From: Pseudomonas sp.
Lineage (GTDB): Bacteria; Pseudomonadota; Gammaproteobacteria; Pseudomonadales; Pseudomonadaceae
Assembly: GCA_030603065.1 (NCBI GenBank)
Contig: JAUVYN010000005.1
Coordinates: 24,343 to 88,342, forward strand
Direction of reading: 5' to 3'
Length of the DNA stretch: 64,000 nucleotides
Shown: positions 39,191-50,901 of the stretch, piece after piece
How the letters are laid out: each line of letters starts with the position of its first letter
Numbering within the stretch: position 1 is the stretch's first letter
Notes under the pieces: model-generated
The model's database searches: none
Told to the model about the DNA's origin: nothing
Seen by the model: the letters and a program-made list of their open reading frames with translations, nothing else
Made by a program: the position numbers and the translations under genes

Positions 39191-39819
39191 CAGCCCTGGT
39201 GCCCCTGGGCCAGCCAGCGGTCCAGCAGCGGCAGGACGGAAGCGGCGGGCTGATAGCCATTCGCGAGCAGCGCCAGCTGGCCATCCCGCTGAGCCAGCAG
39301 GGTAGGAAAGCCGGCGATGCCCAGATCCCGTGTCCAGGACAGATCCACCGCCACTGCAGCACGGGTCAGTTCAGCATCGAATTGCTCGGCAAAGACATGT
39401 GGGTCATAGCCGCAGGCTGAGGCCAGCTCGAGTAGTACGCTGACCTGACACAGATCGCGCAGTTCGACGTAGAACGCATGCTGCATGGCAGCAACCAGAT
39501 CGGCTACCCGGCCCACAGCCAGCTCGCGCGCCACCAACATGGCACGGCAGGCCGGTTCCGTGTTGTAGATGAAGCCCGACGGCAGCCCAAGCGGGTCAGC
39601 GAAGGGCTGACCCGAGCTTTCGGCAGCGGCCTGCCAGTGTTCCGCCAGAGCTGCGCGGGTGCGCTCATCCAGCACTTCGCGTTGGCTGAACCGCAGGCCT
39701 CCCGCGACGAAATGAATGGGCAAATCCGGCGCTCGTTCGCGAATCGACTGGATAACCGGCATGAAGCCCCAGCACCAGGAACACATCGGGTCCATCACAT
39801 AGATCAGGCGCTGGGACAT
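39190..39819 (-). CDS. DsbA-family (thioredoxin-fold) protein
   Basis: A 209-residue protein of the FrnE/DsbA-like group with the redox motif DPMCSWCWGF near residue 10 and the cis-proline region GIAGFPTLL. No signal peptide is apparent, which points to the cytoplasm and to the FrnE-like or 2-hydroxychromene isomerase-like branch rather than periplasmic DsbA. Its substrate is not known. It is followed directly (1-base overlap) by the DUF6122-like gene, and preceded by trhO on the same strand. Confidence 0.85.
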   Translation of the reverse strand: MSQRLIYVMDPMCSWCWGFMPVIQSIRERAPDLPIHFVAGGLRFSQREVLDERTRAALAEHWQAAAESSGQPFADPLGLPSGFIYNTEPACRAMLVARELAVGRVADLVAAMQHAFYVELRDLCQVSVLLELASACGYDPHVFAEQFDAELTRAAVAVDLSWTRDLGIAGFPTLLAQRDGQLALLANGYQPAASVLPLLDRWLAQGHQG

Positions 39820-39832
39820 GGCTACCTCCTGA

Positions 39833-40774
39833 CTACTTGGCGTTCGGCGAAGCCAGCTCCTGCGGCAGGCCTATCGGGTGCGGCTGATTACGCAGCTTGG
39901 CCAGGCGAATCTGCTTCTGCCGCTCTTCGGCCCGCTTGCGAGTCTTTTCGGGCAGGCTGTCGTAGCAGTGCGGGCAGCTGACCCCCTCTTCGAACAGCGG
40001 CGAAGCCATGTCCTCCGCTGAAACCGGGTGACGGCAGGCGTGGCACTGGTCGAAGGAGCCGGGAGCCAGATCATGGCGTACGGTGACCCTGTTGTCGAAC
40101 ACGAAGCATTCACCGTTCCACTTGCTTTGCTCGACAGGCACCTCTTCAAAGTACTTCAGAATGCCGCCCTTGAGGTGGAAAACTTCCTCAAAGCCCTGCT
40201 GCAGCATATAACTCGAGGCCTTCTCGCAACGAATCCCGCCCGTACAGAACATGGCCACCTTTCTGTGACGTGCAGGGTCGAAGTGTTCTTTTACGTAGTC
40301 AGGAAATTCACGGAAGGTCTTGGTCTTCGGATCGATCGCGCCCTCGAAGGTGCCGATGGCCACCTCGTAATCGTTACGGGTATCGATCAACAATACCTCG
40401 GGGTCGCTGATCAGCGCATTCCACTCGGCAGGCTCGACGTAGGTGCCGACCTTCTCGTTGGGGCTGATGCCTGGCACGCCGATGGTGACGATTTCCTTCT
40501 TGAGTTTGACCTTGGTGCGGTAGAAGGGCATCTCGTCGCAAAGCGATTCCTTCCAGTCCAAATCGGCCAGGCGGGGGTCCTGGCGCAACCAGGCGAGAAC
40601 CTGGTCCATGCCCTCGCGGGGGCCGGCGATGGTGCCGTTGATGCCTTCGAGAGCCAGCAGCAGTGTACCCTTCGCCCCATTGGCGGTGAGCACATCGAGC
40701 AGGGGCTGGCGGAGTTCCTGATAATCTTCAAGCGTTACGAATTTGTACAGCGCCACAACGACGATGCGGGACAT
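39833..40774 (-). CDS. trhO: tRNA uridine-34 5-hydroxylase TrhO
   Basis: This is the rhodanese-domain protein that makes 5-hydroxyuridine at position 34 of tRNAs in an O2-dependent reaction. The 313-residue chain (YceA family) has an N-terminal acylphosphatase-like domain, a rhodanese domain with catalytic Cys in [15 protein letters not shown], and a C-terminal region with two CxxC pairs ([14 protein letters not shown]) that could bind zinc. ATG at 40774 gives the conserved start [13 protein letters not shown]. Confidence 0.93.
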   Translation of the reverse strand: MSRIVVVALYKFVTLEDYQELRQPLLDVLTANGAKGTLLLALEGINGTIAGPREGMDQVLAWLRQDPRLADLDWKESLCDEMPFYRTKVKLKKEIVTIGVPGISPNEKVGTYVEPAEWNALISDPEVLLIDTRNDYEVAIGTFEGAIDPKTKTFREFPDYVKEHFDPARHRKVAMFCTGGIRCEKASSYMLQQGFEEVFHLKGGILKYFEEVPVEQSKWNGECFVFDNRVTVRHDLAPGSFDQCHACRHPVSAEDMASPLFEEGVSCPHCYDSLPEKTRKRAEERQKQIRLAKLRNQPHPIGLPQELASPNAK

Positions 40775-40862
40775 GTCTACCTCGTTTGTTCAGTGATCGC
40801 CCTCGCAAAGGGCGCACCTGTTGAAAGCGCGCAAGTCTAGCAGGCTTGATGAGGCGGGTGAA

Positions 40863-41180
40863 TCAGTGTCGGTCGGCCTTGCTGCCCCCGAGGCAGTTGG
40901 GCGAGTCGGGCGCGTGTGCACGCGCGCCCCACTCCTCCGGCGTATAGGTATGCAGCGCCAGTGCGTGAATCCGTCCCATCAGCTCGCCCAGGCTACGGTA
41001 CACGGTCTGGTGGCGCTTGACGGCATTGAGGCCGGTGAACTCGGCGCTGACCACCACCGCCTTGAAATGCGACTCGGAACCCGGCGGCACGCTGTGCATG
41101 TGGCTTTCGTTGATCAGCTCGAGATGCGTCGGCGCCAACGCCTGCAGCGCCTGTTCCAGAGAAACTTGCATGGGGCCCAT
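40863..41180 (-). CDS. bolA: BolA family protein
   Basis: A 105-residue BolA-fold protein. It contains the class II KH-like segment with the invariant His in FKAVVVSAEFTGLNAVKRHQTVYRSLGE (only fragments quoted: FKAVVVS, VKRHQTVY). BolA proteins pair with monothiol glutaredoxins in Fe-S handling and modulate cell shape and stress genes. GGAGG lies 9 bases before the ATG at 41180; a second in-frame ATG is at 41171. The C-terminus is His/Cys-containing. Confidence 0.92.
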   Translation of the reverse strand: MGPMQVSLEQALQALAPTHLELINESHMHSVPPGSESHFKAVVVSAEFTGLNAVKRHQTVYRSLGELMGRIHALALHTYTPEEWGARAHAPDSPNCLGGSKADRH

Positions 41181-41232
41181 GGTAATAATCCTCCGTATGT
41201 GAATGCTCGCGATTGTAGCTCAGGCGAGTTGA

Positions 41233-41733
41233 TCAGCGCAGGCCGGTCTGCTGCGCTTCGACTTCCTGAGCCATTTCTTCGACCAGCTTCTCGATACGCG
41301 GCGCCAATTGTTCCTCGACACGCACCTGACTAACCTTCATCGAGGCACGAGTCAGTTCGGGCAGGTGATCCATAAGCTTGCGGCCCACCTCCGATTCGTA
41401 GAACTCGGAAAGCCGGTTCAACTCCTCCTCCGTGAACACCGGCACGTACAGATCGATCAGTTCATCGCGGATCGCCTCCCAGGACAACACCCGGTCGACT
41501 TCTTCGCGGGCCTGTTGCTGATACCGGCGCAGAATGGGCTCGTACTGCAGCGAACCGCCCGCCTGGGAAAAGTTGGCGTGTATCAGCTGTGCAACCTGCT
41601 GGTACACGGGGGCCGTCATACCCTCTGCCTTGGCCAGCTTCAGAAAGCGCTCAGCGGCGGCGCGGTGCGAGGCGTCGTCCGCCTGAGCAAGCGGTGCGAG
41701 TAAACAGATCAAGAGCAACAAAAAACCCCGCAT
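41233..41733 (-). CDS. DUF2059 secreted protein
   Basis: A 166-residue protein with a clear signal peptide (MRGFLLLLICLLAPLAQA, 1-18) and a mature helical domain of the DUF2059 type: FLKLAKAEGM near the start and YVPVFTEEELNRLSEFYESEVGRK, of which LSEFYESEVGRK is the family hallmark. Function is unknown. The ATG at 41733 provides the signal peptide and is preceded by GAGGATT. Located between bolA and the divergent fumC. Confidence 0.87.
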   Translation of the reverse strand: MRGFLLLLICLLAPLAQADDASHRAAAERFLKLAKAEGMTAPVYQQVAQLIHANFSQAGGSLQYEPILRRYQQQAREEVDRVLSWEAIRDELIDLYVPVFTEEELNRLSEFYESEVGRKLMDHLPELTRASMKVSQVRVEEQLAPRIEKLVEEMAQEVEAQQTGLR

Positions 41734-41810
41734 GGCTGTCACAATCCTCAGATGGTCCCGATGAGTCCCTATACTGACAGCGTTACCGGCCACCTACCAC
41801 AGGGGGAATG

Positions 41811-43190
41811 ATGAGCAAACGCACCGAAACCGACAGCATGGGCCCTATCGAAGTCGAAGCCGACCGCTACTGGGGCGCCCAGACCCAGCGCTCGCTGCAC
41901 CATTTTGCCATCGGCGAGGAGCGAATCCCGATGGCGGTGATCCATGCCCTTGCCCTGATCAAGAAAGCCGCTGCCCGCACCAATCGCGTGCTGGGCCAGT
42001 TGGACGGCGGTATCGCCGAGCTGATCGAGCAGGCTGCGGACGAGATCATGGCCGGCAAACTGGATGACCACTTTCCGCTGTCCGTCTGGCAGACTGGCAG
42101 CGGTACCCAGAGCAACATGAACGTCAACGAAGTGATCGCCAATCGTGGCAACGAACTGGCCGGACAGCCCCGGGGCAGCAAGCAGCCTGTGCATCCCAAC
42201 GATCACGTGAACCAGTCGCAGAGCTCCAATGATACCTTCCCCAGTGCAATGCACATCGCCGCCGTACTTCAGACCCGCGAACGTCTGGTTCCGGCAGTGC
42301 AGTCCCTGCGTAACGCACTGCTTGCCCAGGCTAAAGAGCATGCCCGGCTGATCAAGATCGGCCGAACTCACATGATGGACGCCACGCCCGTCACCTTCGG
42401 TCAGGAGCTGTCGGCCTTCGTCGCGCAGCTGGACATGGGTTTGCGGGCAGTGGACCACGCCCTGCCCGAAGTCTACGCGCTGGCCCAGGGCGGCACCGCC
42501 GTAGGCACCGGCCTCAACGCCCCACCCGGTTTCGCAGAATTGCTGGCAGAGGAAGTCGCCTCACTGACCGGCCTGCCCTTCACCAGCGCAGACAACAAGT
42601 TCGCAGCGCTCAGCGGGCACGAACCACTGGTGCAATTGCATGGAGCCTTCAAGCAGATAGCCGTTACTTTGATGAAGCTGGGCAATGACCTGCGCCTGCT
42701 CGGCAGCGGCCCGCGGGCTGGCTTTGCCGAGTTGCGGCTACCGCAGAACGAGCCGGGCAGCTCCATCATGCCGGGCAAGGTCAACCCGACCCAGTGCGAA
42801 GCGCTCACCATGATCGCCTGCCAGGTCATCGGCAACGACACTACCCTGAGCATCGCTGCCAGCAATGGTCAGCTTCAGCTCAACGTGTTCAAGCCGGTGA
42901 TCATCAACGCAGTGCTGCAGACGGTCCGCCTGCTCACCGATGGCTGCAACAGCTTCCGGGAGCACTGCGTGGAAGGCATGGCGCCGGACGAGCGCACCAT
43001 GCGCCAGCACCTGGATAATTCATTGATGCTGGTAACGGCTTTGAACCCGGTGATTGGCTATGACAAGGCCGCGGACATCGCCAAGAAGGCCTACAAGGAC
43101 GGGACCACTCTCAAGCAAGCAGCAGTAGACCTGGGATACCTGGACGAACAAGCGTTCGACAAGGCCGTGCGGCCGGAGGAGATGCTTTAG
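41811..43190 (+). CDS. fumC: Fumarate hydratase class II
   Basis: FumC interconverts fumarate and malate in the TCA cycle, oxygen-stable and iron-free. The 459-residue protein has the family segments [42 protein letters not shown] and the superfamily signature [16 protein letters not shown], which holds the catalytic Ser. Two ATGs lie in tandem at 41808 and 41811; AGGGGGA directly abuts the first, so the second is better spaced. A weak CTGCGC/GCGCAG stem follows the stop. Confidence 0.96.
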   Translation: MSKRTETDSMGPIEVEADRYWGAQTQRSLHHFAIGEERIPMAVIHALALIKKAAARTNRVLGQLDGGIAELIEQAADEIMAGKLDDHFPLSVWQTGSGTQSNMNVNEVIANRGNELAGQPRGSKQPVHPNDHVNQSQSSNDTFPSAMHIAAVLQTRERLVPAVQSLRNALLAQAKEHARLIKIGRTHMMDATPVTFGQELSAFVAQLDMGLRAVDHALPEVYALAQGGTAVGTGLNAPPGFAELLAEEVASLTGLPFTSADNKFAALSGHEPLVQLHGAFKQIAVTLMKLGNDLRLLGSGPRAGFAELRLPQNEPGSSIMPGKVNPTQCEALTMIACQVIGNDTTLSIAASNGQLQLNVFKPVIINAVLQTVRLLTDGCNSFREHCVEGMAPDERTMRQHLDNSLMLVTALNPVIGYDKAADIAKKAYKDGTTLKQAAVDLGYLDEQAFDKAVRPEEML

Positions 43191-43258
43191 TATCCGCCGG
43201 GCTGCGCTTAACTGTGCGCAGTACCCGCGTGACTCTCCCACAGCCGTGTGAAGACCTG

Positions 43259-43837
43259 TTACCCATTACGTCCGTACGCATGGGCCTGCGCAAGCCACTT
43301 TTGCCGCGTCTTCAGGCTGCTGTCCTTCACACGGCCAAAGCTTGAAACTGTAACGGGCTTGATGCCGCTGAACTCTAGAATGGTGCGCTTCATCTGATTG
43401 TGGCCTGGCATGCGATATACCCAACGAAAATACCAGGGAGGGGTGTCCATCGTGACGATCAGATGCGCCGAGCGTCCCGACAGCAAGCGATCCCATAACG
43501 GAGAACCGTTACGGTAGCTGAATGCAAACCCGGGGAGGAAAACCCGATCGATAAAACCCTTGAGTAGCGCCGGCATCGCACCCCACCAGATGGGATAAAC
43601 GAAAACAATGTGCTGTGCCCACGTGATGGCATCCCGGGCCGCCAGCAGGTCGGGCTCGAGCTCCTGGATCGTAGCGTAACCTTCGTGAAGCACCGGATCA
43701 AAGGAGAGATCAGCCAGAACAAGAAGCTGAACCTGATTACCGGCTACCCGAGCTCCTTCGACGTATGAATTGGCGAGAGCTCGGCAGAAGCTTTCCTTGG
43801 CCGGGTGACCGAGAATTACCAGAATGCGCTTCGCCAT
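43259..43837 (-). CDS. NAD(P)H oxidoreductase, flavodoxin-like (KefF/MdaB type)
   Basis: A 192-residue flavodoxin-fold protein of the NAD(P)H quinone oxidoreductase family: N-terminal RILVILGHPAKESFCRALAN (phosphate-binding loop GHPAKES), then FVYPIWWGAMPALLKGFIDRVFLPGFAF, of which YPIWWGAMPALLKGF is the hallmark, and a dimer region. It likely reduces quinones or azo compounds with FAD or FMN; physiological substrate unknown. ATG at 43837 follows GGGGGGA. Base composition appears slightly more AT-rich than its neighbours. It stands alone between fumC and the exporter gene. Confidence 0.85.
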   Translation of the reverse strand: MAKRILVILGHPAKESFCRALANSYVEGARVAGNQVQLLVLADLSFDPVLHEGYATIQELEPDLLAARDAITWAQHIVFVYPIWWGAMPALLKGFIDRVFLPGFAFSYRNGSPLWDRLLSGRSAHLIVTMDTPPWYFRWVYRMPGHNQMKRTILEFSGIKPVTVSSFGRVKDSSLKTRQKWLAQAHAYGRNG

Positions 43838-43968
43838 GGAAATCCCCCCGCGTCCACGGGACGCAATGATGTCGCAAATTTTGGGTTCGCGCAGCGAAGG
43901 CCCAACCACGGATGCTCCGCCAAGATAGATCATTTCTGGCCAGATGGCACTACTCGTCTGAAGCTGGC

Positions 43969-44949
43969 TCAGCTACCGGCCGGAGGCGGTGTTTCGGTGA
44001 TCTGGCGGACGCGGCGGTTGCGCATGTTCTGGATCAGGCTGGGGGCCAACGCGATGAGTGCGGAGCCGCTCACCACCAACATGGCGCCGACATAGGCGAG
44101 GCTGTTGAGCAGTTCCGGTTCGACCACGGTAGGCCAGAGCATGGAGCCCAGCGCGACCATGCTGAAGGTGAACAGTGGCGTGGTGGCGATGGTGGCGCTG
44201 ACGCGGGATGCTTCCCAGTGCACCAGAGCTTCGGCAAAGGCGCCGTAGGCAACCAGGGTATTGAGGCAACAGCCGACCAGGAACCAGGTCTGCAGGGTGT
44301 TGAGCTGCAGCACCTGTAGGGGTGAGGCGAACGGCAGGATGATGATGGCGCAAGACAGGTAGATGACCATCATGATGCTGACCGACGACCAGGCGGTCAG
44401 CAGTTGCTTTTGCGCCAGCCCATACAATGCCCAGGTGAACGCGGCGCCCAGGGTGATCAGGATGCCGAGCGTGTAGTCACTGAGTTGGGTAAACAGCTCT
44501 TCGAGCCGCTGGTTGAAGAACATGACGAAGCCAACCAGCAGCGTGAGCAGACCTATCGACTGACCGATCCCGAAGCGCTCACGAAACACCAGCATGCTGC
44601 CTAGCATGAGCATGACCGGCGCGCTCTGGATCATCAGTTGCATGGTGCCAGGCGTGAGCCGATCGAGCCCCTTGAGGTACAGCACGTAATTGAACGCCAG
44701 GCCCAGGATCGCCACCGCCAGCAACCCGCGATTACTGCCGGACAGGCCCCGAATGGACGGTAGCTTGCCGTTGAACGCGAGCCAGACGAATAGCACCGCG
44801 CCGGCGGTGAAGAGCCGGTACCAGGTGACCGTGTAGGGGTCCATCTCCTTCAGCACTTCCTTGAGCATGATCGGGAGTACCCCCCAGAGCATCGCCGTGC
44901 TGAGCGCCAACAGGAAGCCATAGACCCAACGGCCGGAGGTGATGTGCAT
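43969..44949 (-). CDS. EamA-family (DMT) transporter
   Basis: A 326-residue inner membrane protein with ten predicted helices in two EamA repeats: LSTAMLWGVLPIMLKEVLKE starts the first and ITLGAAFTWALYGLAQKQLL the second (quoted in part). Members export metabolites or amino acids. Charged residues in the loops and the C-terminal tail RNRRVRQITET fit a cytoplasmic C-terminus. Substrate cannot be inferred. Monocistronic; acs lies behind it on the same strand after a terminator. Confidence 0.88.
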   Translation of the reverse strand: MHITSGRWVYGFLLALSTAMLWGVLPIMLKEVLKEMDPYTVTWYRLFTAGAVLFVWLAFNGKLPSIRGLSGSNRGLLAVAILGLAFNYVLYLKGLDRLTPGTMQLMIQSAPVMLMLGSMLVFRERFGIGQSIGLLTLLVGFVMFFNQRLEELFTQLSDYTLGILITLGAAFTWALYGLAQKQLLTAWSSVSIMMVIYLSCAIIILPFASPLQVLQLNTLQTWFLVGCCLNTLVAYGAFAEALVHWEASRVSATIATTPLFTFSMVALGSMLWPTVVEPELLNSLAYVGAMLVVSGSALIALAPSLIQNMRNRRVRQITETPPPAGS

Positions 44950-45054
44950 GAGGTGCTCGAAAGACTGGTGACTAGCGCCGCATTCTAGAGTGTCTCATCA
45001 GCGATCCGACAGCCACAGCTGGGCGGGATGGCAGCCAGCAACTGTACTGGTGGC

Positions 45055-45087
45055 AAAAAAAACCGCCTACCCTTGCGGGCAGACGGC
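45055..45087 (-). terminator. Rho-independent terminator after acs
   Basis: On the minus strand an 11-bp stem with three G-U pairs (GCCGTCTGCCC / GGGTAGGCGGT) encloses GCAA and is followed by seven T. It is 43 bases beyond the acs stop. Confidence 0.85.
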
Positions 45088-45129
45088 CTAACGCAACCAA
45101 AAAGAGCTGCTATTGGGGGAGCTGCACAG

Positions 45130-47091
<1,962 letters not shown>

Positions 47092-47163
47092 CAAAAGGAC
47101 ACCTCGAAAGCGTTCTGAAATTGTGCCGGTAGTGTCCTGTTCACCCCCCTTGTGGAGCCATTC

Positions 47164-47173
47164 GACCAAGGTC
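47164..47173 (-). promoter_or_regulatory. Putative operator upstream of acs (TACCWWGGTA-like)
   Basis: GACCTTGGTC read on the acs strand is an inverted repeat GACC-TT-GGTC. It resembles TACCTTGGTA and relatives found in front of the quinoprotein genes at 55387, 56960, 59426 and 63753. It is in the acs/HPP intergenic region, 73 bases before the acs ATG. Its binding protein is unknown; an ErbR/PedR-type response regulator is the natural candidate. Confidence 0.45.
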
Positions 47174-47182
47174 TTAACGGCT

Positions 47183-48139
47183 TTAGACCTTTGTTGGAGT
47201 CGCCCTGTCCTGACTACGCAGTCGCTCCCAGCCGTCGCCAATCGGAGCGACCCGGTAGCGCGCCCAGTGCAGAAAGTAGCTGGTTTTGCAGATGCCGGTT
47301 CCGCCTTCTCCCACCCCCTTGATGACCCGATAGCGAATCCGCCCGCTGCGCCCACCCCAGCCAGGCGTGATCTGAATGATCTGGCGCACGGCCCAGCTTT
47401 CGCCTGGCAGGCCATTGCTGTAAAAACCTTCGGGTTCCAGGTCCTGCTCGGCTACCCCGTCGCTCCTCGCATGCTGGGCGGCCAGATCGACTACCCGCAG
47501 CAACTCCTCGAAATCCACATCACCGAAGGATTCCATCTGCTTGAGTGCGTGCTGAAGATCCTCCGGGGCGATGCCCGGCGGACGGGCGATCTGGAAACGG
47601 CTGAGCGCCACCGGGTAGCGCCGCCACTCGAAAAAGCTGTTGTAGGCGATGGCGGCCATCACAATGATGATAGTGTCGAGCAGTACCGGATACAGCACGA
47701 AGCCGAAGCCGGCTGCCTCGATTTCCGGCCCGCCAAGAACGGCGATCATCGCGGTGGCGCCCCCCGGCGGATGCAGGCAACGGCAATACATCATCAGAAT
47801 GATCGCGCCACCAACGGCGAAAGCCGCGACCCAGGGTCCTGCCGGAAACCACAGCAGACAGGCAACGCCGAAGGTGGCGGACAGCGTGTGGCCTCCGATG
47901 ACCGACCAGGGCTGTGACAGCACGCCATGGGGCATGGCGAAGGCCAGCACTGCACTGGCTCCCATGGAGCCGGTCACCCAAAGCGCGCCCTCGCCGACCA
48001 GCCCAAGGTGGGTAACCCAGTAAACCAGCAACAGGGCGATGGTCGCCCCCACCGCCGAGATCAGCTTCTCGCGATGACTGGTCGTGTCATGACGCCAGCC
48101 CGCCAGATCGAGCAGCCTGTCCCAGCCCGGAAAAGCCAT
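47183..48139 (-). CDS. HPP-family membrane protein
   Basis: A 318-residue protein with four N-terminal membrane helices of the HPP family, named for the motif seen here in [10 protein letters not shown], and a preceding [22 protein letters not shown]. The C-terminal 150 residues are soluble and unusually long for the family. Some HPP proteins are linked to nitrite transport in plants; bacterial function is open. It is upstream of acs on the same strand, with 91 bases between, and diverges from phhB. Confidence 0.85.
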   Translation of the reverse strand: MAFPGWDRLLDLAGWRHDTTSHREKLISAVGATIALLLVYWVTHLGLVGEGALWVTGSMGASAVLAFAMPHGVLSQPWSVIGGHTLSATFGVACLLWFPAGPWVAAFAVGGAIILMMYCRCLHPPGGATAMIAVLGGPEIEAAGFGFVLYPVLLDTIIIVMAAIAYNSFFEWRRYPVALSRFQIARPPGIAPEDLQHALKQMESFGDVDFEELLRVVDLAAQHARSDGVAEQDLEPEGFYSNGLPGESWAVRQIIQITPGWGGRSGRIRYRVIKGVGEGGTGICKTSYFLHWARYRVAPIGDGWERLRSQDRATPTKV

Positions 48140-48243
48140 CCGTCCCCCCGTTCAGATGTTTTGATTAAACCCTTGATACACTTGCCTAGCATAAACCACG
48201 CCGAGACATTGCTAAGCTGAATCCGATTGCAACGGGAGGTACC

Positions 48244-48600
48244 ATGACCGATCTCGCCAATGAACCCTTAGCTGCAGATGCGGGTCGTTCCGGACAGATG
48301 CAACCGTCCGTCCTGAAAGGCCTGAGCGGGCAATTGCCCGGCTGGGAGCCGCAACTGGTCGACGCCATACCTCGCCTGCGCAAGGTTTACTCGTTTGGCG
48401 ATTTTGCCGCCGCCCTGGCGTTCACCAATCGAGTCGGCGAGCTCGCCGAGCGGGAAAACCACCATCCTGCACTTTTGACCGAATGGGGCAAGGTGACTGT
48501 CAGTTGGTGGACCCACACAATCGGCGGCATTCACCGCAACGACGTGATAATGGCAGCCCGAACGGACCGGCTCTACCAGGATGGGCAGGCGAGCCACTAG
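48244..48600 (+). CDS. phhB: Pterin-4a-carbinolamine dehydratase
   Basis: PhhB dehydrates 4a-hydroxytetrahydrobiopterin and so recycles the cofactor of phenylalanine hydroxylase. The 118-residue protein has the diagnostic [19 protein letters not shown] and [12 protein letters not shown] with the active-site histidines, after a variable N-terminus. GGGAGGTACC lies directly before the ATG. The hydroxylase gene is not in this window. It stands alone in plus orientation between acs/HPP and mnmC. Confidence 0.93.
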   Translation: MTDLANEPLAADAGRSGQMQPSVLKGLSGQLPGWEPQLVDAIPRLRKVYSFGDFAAALAFTNRVGELAERENHHPALLTEWGKVTVSWWTHTIGGIHRNDVIMAARTDRLYQDGQASH

Positions 48601-48762
48601 ATCATGCCGCGACTAAGTGTCGTTTGCTTGTAGCCAATGCATCTAAGGTGTCGTGAACAATTTATCTAGGCTGTAGGTACGAATTGCGGTTCGGCGGTAG
48701 CGCGCGGCGAACCGGACAGATACAGGGCCCTGGGGCTCAACAAGAACAAGAAAGGTTCTATT

Positions 48763-48852
48763 ATGAAACGCATGATCAAGGCCAAATGGACCAGTGTGGC
48801 GGTAATCTTCATTGCAACTGGGGTCATTCTGATTCTTCCCAACCTGAGCTGA
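48763..48852 (+). CDS. Predicted 29-residue membrane micropeptide
   Basis: A short open frame between phhB and mnmC: basic N-terminus (MKRMIKAKW) followed by a single hydrophobic helix (about 10-28, SVAVIFIATGVILILPNL) and stop. AAAGG lies 8 bases before the ATG. The 48601-48762 leader also has an imperfect hairpin (CGGTTCG 48687-48693 with CGAACCG 48708-48714). It has the size and charge of single-pass inner membrane micropeptides, but I recognise no family. Coding status rests on the ribosome binding site and hydrophobic pattern alone. Confidence 0.55.
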   Translation: MKRMIKAKWTSVAVIFIATGVILILPNLS

Positions 48853-48912
48853 TTGCCCCGTTGCGAGGCGTAGCGGATACAATGTGCCCCACAGGAGCCC
48901 ATTGGAGCCGAC

Positions 48913-50901
48913 GTGTCCCCTACCCCCTTTGCCCATCTGGACTGGACCGAAGACGGTCAGCCTCTGTCCGCCGAGTACGGTGATGTCTATTTTTCCCGCG
49001 AGAGCGGACTGGAAGAGACCCGCCACGTATTCCTCACGCATAACGCCCTCCCGGAACGCTTCGCGGAGCTAGCTGCCGGTGACCGCTTTTGCATCGCCGA
49101 AACCGGCTTTGGCACCGGCCTGAACTTTCTCTGCGCCTGGGAGTTATGGGAGCAGACCGCCTCGCCCGACGCACGCCTGCACTTCGTCAGTACCGAAAAG
49201 CACCCCCTGGCCCCCACCGACCTGCAGCGCGCCCTCGCCCTGTGGCCGGAGCTGGAGCCCTGGGCGCGACAATTGCTGGCGGTCTATGATGATCTGGCAC
49301 CCGGCTGGCAGCATTTCACGCTGGCCGATGGCCGCGTCACGCTGACTCTGCTGGTCGGCGACCTTCTGCAGACCCTGCCGGAGCTCGACGCTCGGGTGGA
49401 TGCCTGGTTTCTGGATGGATTTGCTCCTGCGAAGAACCCCGACATGTGGACCCCTGAGCTCTTTGCGCAAATGGCCAGGCTGTCTGCGCCCGGCGCCAGC
49501 GTCGCGACCTTTACCTCGGTCGGCCACGTTCGCCGTGGCCTCCAGACAGCCGGCTTTTCCATGCGCAAGGTCAAGGGTTACGGACGCAAACGGGAAATGC
49601 TCGCCGGCGTGCTGGAGAGTTCGAAGGAGCCCGAGTGGAGAGCACCCTGGTATGCCCGCCCCAGCGCCATCAGCGCCCCAGGGAGGCGCGCGCTGATAAT
49701 CGGCGCGGGGTTGGCAGGTTGCGCTACTGCGGCATCCCTGGCCAGACGGGGCTGGCAGGTCACCGTAATCGAGCGTCACCCGAGTGAAGCCCGCGAAGCC
49801 TCGGGCAATCCCCAGGGCATTCTCTACTGCAAGCTCTCGCCCCACGCCACGCCCCTATCGCGCTTTGTGCTGACCAGCTACGCATACTGCCTGCGTACGC
49901 TTCACGCTAACCTCCCGCAGGACGGACGTGCCTGGGCGGCCTGCGGGGTATTGCAGATCAGTGCCGACGAAAAGGAGCTCAAGCGACTGCGGGCGATAGC
50001 CGAGCTAGGCTTTCCGCCCGGGGTGCTGCGTTTTGTCGAATCCGCTGAGGCAGGTGAACTGGCGGGCGTGAGCGTGCCCCATGCCGGACTGTTCTTTGCC
50101 GGAGCCGGTTGGGTGCATCCACCGGCGCTGTGCCGCGCGCTGATCGAAAATCCGCGCATCGAGCTGCTGACCAATCACCAGGCCCTTCAGCTACGCCGCG
50201 AAGCCGGCGGCTGGCAGGTATTGGACGCTAACTCCGAAAGGATTGCCGAAGGCGATGTCGTGGTGCTTTGCACCGCGGCCGACACCCGCCGGCTCGAACC
50301 GGGGTCGCACTTGCCGCTCAAGGCCATTCGCGGGCAGGTCACTCACCTCCCCGCTACTCCGGCCAGCCAGCAGCTGCGTACCGTGCTATGCGCAGAGGGC
50401 TACGTTTCGCCGGCCAGGGCCGGGGAACACCACGTAGGGGCGAGCTTCCGTTTCGACCGGCTGGACAGCCAGCCCTCCCCGGAGGAAAACCTCAGCAACC
50501 TGGAACTGCTCGACGGGCTTTCGCCAGCGCTGGCGAAGTCGTTGAACATGGATGGACTGACTCCGGCCGCGTTGCCCGCCAGGGCGGCGCTGCGCTGCAC
50601 GACTCCGGACTATCTGCCGGTGATCGGCCCGCTGGTGGATGCGGAGGCCTTTCGTGCACGCTATGCCGTCCTGCGTAAGGACGCTTCCAAGCGCCCCGAC
50701 GACGCTGCGCCCTGGATGGAGGGGCTGTTCGTCAATGCCGCCCATGGCTCGCGCGGGCTGATTACTGCGCCGCTAAGTGGTGAACTGATCGCTGCCTGGC
50801 TCGAGGGGGAACCGCTGCCCCTGCCGAGGCCGGTGGCAGAGGCCGTGCATCCGTCGCGTTTTCTGCTGCGTGAGCTGATCCGCGGGACCAGCCGCGGCTA
50901 G
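48913..50901 (+). CDS. mnmC: Bifunctional tRNA mnm5s2U biosynthesis protein MnmC
   Basis: MnmC converts cmnm5(s2)U34 to mnm5(s2)U34 in tRNA. In the 662-residue chain the N-terminal MnmD-like methyltransferase (about 1-235; CIAETGFGTGLNFLCAW; DAWFLDGFAPAKNPDMWT) precedes the FAD oxidoreductase domain with nucleotide motif ALIIGAGLAGCATAASLARRG and the late motif VNAAHGSRGLITAP. The GTG start at 48913 is preceded by GGAG. The stop overlaps a convergent permease gene by 4 bases within a CTAG sequence. Confidence 0.94.
   Translation: MSPTPFAHLDWTEDGQPLSAEYGDVYFSRESGLEETRHVFLTHNALPERFAELAAGDRFCIAETGFGTGLNFLCAWELWEQTASPDARLHFVSTEKHPLAPTDLQRALALWPELEPWARQLLAVYDDLAPGWQHFTLADGRVTLTLLVGDLLQTLPELDARVDAWFLDGFAPAKNPDMWTPELFAQMARLSAPGASVATFTSVGHVRRGLQTAGFSMRKVKGYGRKREMLAGVLESSKEPEWRAPWYARPSAISAPGRRALIIGAGLAGCATAASLARRGWQVTVIERHPSEAREASGNPQGILYCKLSPHATPLSRFVLTSYAYCLRTLHANLPQDGRAWAACGVLQISADEKELKRLRAIAELGFPPGVLRFVESAEAGELAGVSVPHAGLFFAGAGWVHPPALCRALIENPRIELLTNHQALQLRREAGGWQVLDANSERIAEGDVVVLCTAADTRRLEPGSHLPLKAIRGQVTHLPATPASQQLRTVLCAEGYVSPARAGEHHVGASFRFDRLDSQPSPEENLSNLELLDGLSPALAKSLNMDGLTPAALPARAALRCTTPDYLPVIGPLVDAEAFRARYAVLRKDASKRPDDAAPWMEGLFVNAAHGSRGLITAPLSGELIAAWLEGEPLPLPRPVAEAVHPSRFLLRELIRGTSRG

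Noticed and set aside
43203-43223. CTGCGC/GCGCAG stem after fumC as a terminator
   Set aside because: Six-bp stem with an 8-base loop and no T-run; too weak to call.
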